Shown here piece after piece: positions 62,531 to 64,000 of a DNA stretch of 64,000 nt. How positions within the stretch are numbered: position 1 is the stretch's first letter; every line of letters begins with the position of its first letter. The notes under the pieces are model-generated. The model searched no databases, was not told the DNA's origin, and saw only the letters and a list, made by a program, of their open reading frames with translations. Source of the stretch: Couchioplanes caeruleus (GTDB taxonomy: Bacteria; Actinomycetota; Actinomycetes; Mycobacteriales; Micromonosporaceae); contig NZ_RJKL01000001.1 in assembly GCF_003751945.1 (NCBI RefSeq), positions 930,001-994,000 on the forward strand, given 5' to 3'. A program made the position numbers and the translations under genes.

Positions 62531-62864
62531 TCACCTGTTCGCCTGGCCCAGTAGGTCTTGCAACTTGCCGATGGCGGCCACGATCCGTGGACTGCCGACC
62601 AGCGGAGCAAGCGTGACCAGAACCGCGCGTACGGTTTCCGGCTCGATCCCCGCCTCGTCGGCCAGCCCCAGATGGATCAGGTACGACTCGGTCGGCGCGT
62701 CAAGCGCGACCAGAGCACGGAGCCGCACGGGGGAGCGCGGTCTGTTCGTCGATGTCGGCCTTGGTGAGCGCGCCGGTGTTCATCTCCGCGAGTGTCTCGA
62801 GCAAGGGGCCGCCGTTCTGGGCAAGAGTCCGCAGCAGGGCGTCCGCCTCGGTCTGAGCCGACAT
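62531..62864 (-). pseudogene. Carboxymuconolactone decarboxylase-like protein, one-base frameshift
   Basis: From ATG 62864 the frame gives SAQTEADALLRTLAQNGGPLLETLAEMNTGALTKADIDEQTAL, then runs out. The C-terminal part VRLRALVALDAPTESYLIHLGLADEAGIEPETVRAVLVTLAPLVGSPRIVAAIGKLQDLL is in another frame. Removing one C from a C5 run near 62727 gives a continuous ~110-residue AhpD/CMD-type protein, but without the usual CxxxH redox pair. It lies 97 bp downstream of the GH15 gene and may share its transcript. Confidence 0.75.
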
Positions 62865-62961
62865 CGCTTCCTCCGCTTCGTCGAACAGCGCAACGGATTT
62901 GTGCGCCGCCGGTATCAGCGTGTCGAGGGCGGCGGTGCCGTTCGTGGTGCGGGTCTCGGTC

Positions 62962-64000
62962 TCAGGTGGTGTCCGGTGCCCTGCGGTCGAGTCGGCGGTT
63001 CAGGCTGATCGCCGCGTCGATGAGCGCCAGGTGAGTGAACGCCTGCGGGAAGTTGCCGACCTGCTCGCCGGTCAGCGCGATCTCCTCCGAGTACAGGCCC
63101 AGATGGTTGGCGTAGGTGAGCATCTTCTCGAAGACCATTTGTGCCCGGTCGACCTGCCCGGCCAGCGACAGGGCGTCGACGTAGGCGAACGTGCACAGCG
63201 AGAAGGTCCCCTCCGATCCCCGCAGCCCGTCGGGCGAGGCGGCCGGGTCGTAGCGGTACACCAGGCTGTCGGTGACCAACTCGGCGTCCATCGCGGCCAG
63301 CGTGGACAGCCACATCGGGTCGGTGGGGGTGACGAAGCCGACGCGCGGCATCCGTAGCAGCGCGGAGTCGAGGACGTCGGTGTCGTAGTGCTGCCGGAAG
63401 GCCCGGCGTTCCTGGCTCCAGCCTCGGGTCATGATCTGGTCGTAGACGGCGTCCCGTTCCGCCCGCCAGCGACCGACGGCGGCGGGACGCCCGTGCGCGG
63501 TCGCGAGCCGGATGCCGCGGTCGAACGCCACCCAGCACATCAGCCGCCCGTACGTGAAGTCCTGGCGGCCGCCTCGGGTCTCCCAGATGCCCTCCTCCGG
63601 CTGGTCCCAGTTGTCCGTGAGCCAGTCCAGCACGTCGCAGATCCGTCGCCAGCCCTGGTGACCGGCGGGCTGCCCGTGCCGGTCGGCGACGTAGATGCTG
63701 TCCAGTGCCTCGCCGTAGATGTCGAGCTGGAGCTGCCCCGCGGCGCCGTTGCCGATGCGGACCGGGCCCGAGCCCCGGTACCCCTCCCAGTGGTCGAGGG
63801 TCTCTTCCGTGAGATCGCTCGACCCGTCGATGCGGTACATGATGTTCAGCGGCCCGCCGCCGTCCTTGTCGACCCGCTCCTCCACCCGCTCCCGCAACCA
63901 CCGCCCCAGCGCCGCGGCCTCCTCCCGGAACCCCATGCCGAGCAGCGAGTACACCGAGAACGAGGCGTCCCTGACCCAGGTGTAGCGGTAGTCCCAGTTC
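62962..64000 (-). CDS. GH15 family glucoamylase/trehalase, 5' end beyond window
   Basis: The C-terminal ~346 residues of a GH15 (alpha/alpha)6-barrel enzyme. The sequence enters with NWDYRYTWVRDASFSVYSLLGMGF and has IMYRIDGSSDLTEETLDHWEGYRGSGPVRIGNGAAGQLQLDIYGE, EEGIWETRGGRQDFTYGRLMCWVAFDRGIRLA (catalytic Glu in EGIWE) and a final Glu region LYSEEIALTGEQVGNFPQAFTHLALIDAA. These motifs match the actinobacterial GH15 trehalase/glucoamylase group; the substrate is probably trehalose or alpha-glucan. It is cytoplasmic as far as seen, intact within the window. Confidence 0.9.
   Translation of the reverse strand, partial: NWDYRYTWVRDASFSVYSLLGMGFREEAAALGRWLRERVEERVDKDGGGPLNIMYRIDGSSDLTEETLDHWEGYRGSGPVRIGNGAAGQLQLDIYGEALDSIYVADRHGQPAGHQGWRRICDVLDWLTDNWDQPEEGIWETRGGRQDFTYGRLMCWVAFDRGIRLATAHGRPAAVGRWRAERDAVYDQIMTRGWSQERRAFRQHYDTDVLDSALLRMPRVGFVTPTDPMWLSTLAAMDAELVTDSLVYRYDPAASPDGLRGSEGTFSLCTFAYVDALSLAGQVDRAQMVFEKMLTYANHLGLYSEEIALTGEQVGNFPQAFTHLALIDAAISLNRRLDRRAPDTT

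Overview
This is a high-GC window that reads as chromosome or large replicon of an actinomycete. Secreted enzymes, Tat/lipoprotein leaders, a Tad pilus remnant, TTG/GTG starts behind strong AGGAG sites, TnsA-like and nSTAND genes and many IS elements fit a Micromonospora/Actinoplanes-type filamentous actinomycete. The genus is an impression from gene content, not shown. No rRNA, tRNA or CRISPR array was recognised.

Layout. (1) 1-7.3 kb, mostly intact: a GH64 beta-1,3-glucanase (cut by the left edge) divergent from a remarkable fusion of ECF sigma factor, zinc-finger anti-sigma segment, membrane helix and GH128 glucanase domain, then a DUF4142 protein, a small winged-helix regulator, a glycerophosphodiesterase and a UMF1-type transporter. 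(2) 7.3-12.9 kb, a gene graveyard: an intact IS5-family element with 3-bp target duplication, a tyrosine integrase with an Xis-like partner, and fragments of an SDR, an ATP-dependent DNA ligase, an alpha/beta hydrolase and a receiver-like protein. (3) 12.9-19 kb, a secreted-protein and STAND island: a translationally coupled I36 inhibitor and S1 protease pair, a 35-residue leader-like peptide, a ricin-type lectin, and a membrane-anchored XRE-STAND NTPase whose promoter and HTH region is duplicated 1215 bp away. (4) 19-24.5 kb: Tn554-type recombinase pair, DUF6326 membrane protein, quinone-oxidoreductase/TetR pair with an operator array, and a TnsA relic. (5) 24.5-31.2 kb: an intact tricarboxylate uptake regulon (CitA/B-type two-component system, a solo TctC-like lipoprotein, tctCBA). 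(6) 31-38 kb: TPR gene, propeller-like gene, IS5, SUKH-type immunity genes, a large AT3-SGNH acyltransferase with a 105-bp tandem repeat. (7) 38-58 kb: methyltransferase, degraded Tad pilus and Trk potassium genes, transposase debris, an IS701 element, hydrolase, phosphotransferase, a serine recombinase with a 20-bp tandem duplication, a type VII secretion-like gene cut by an IS5-family element that carries two IS630 elements inside it. (8) 58.7-64 kb, mostly intact again: class II glutamine amidotransferase, SHOCT-type membrane proteins, a frameshifted carboxymuconolactone decarboxylase-like gene and a GH15 enzyme cut by the right edge.

Working together: the left end looks like a glucan-sensing and glucan-degrading unit in which the sensor, anti-sigma function and sigma factor are one polypeptide. 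The 13-19 kb island combines extracellular effectors with a STAND switch and is the best candidate for an undescribed conflict or interaction system. The tct cluster is a self-contained sensing and uptake module. Between 33 and 63 kb many genes carry one-base frameshifts, some in homopolymers. Larger deletions in trkH and elsewhere argue for real decay, but assembly errors cannot be excluded for the single-base cases.
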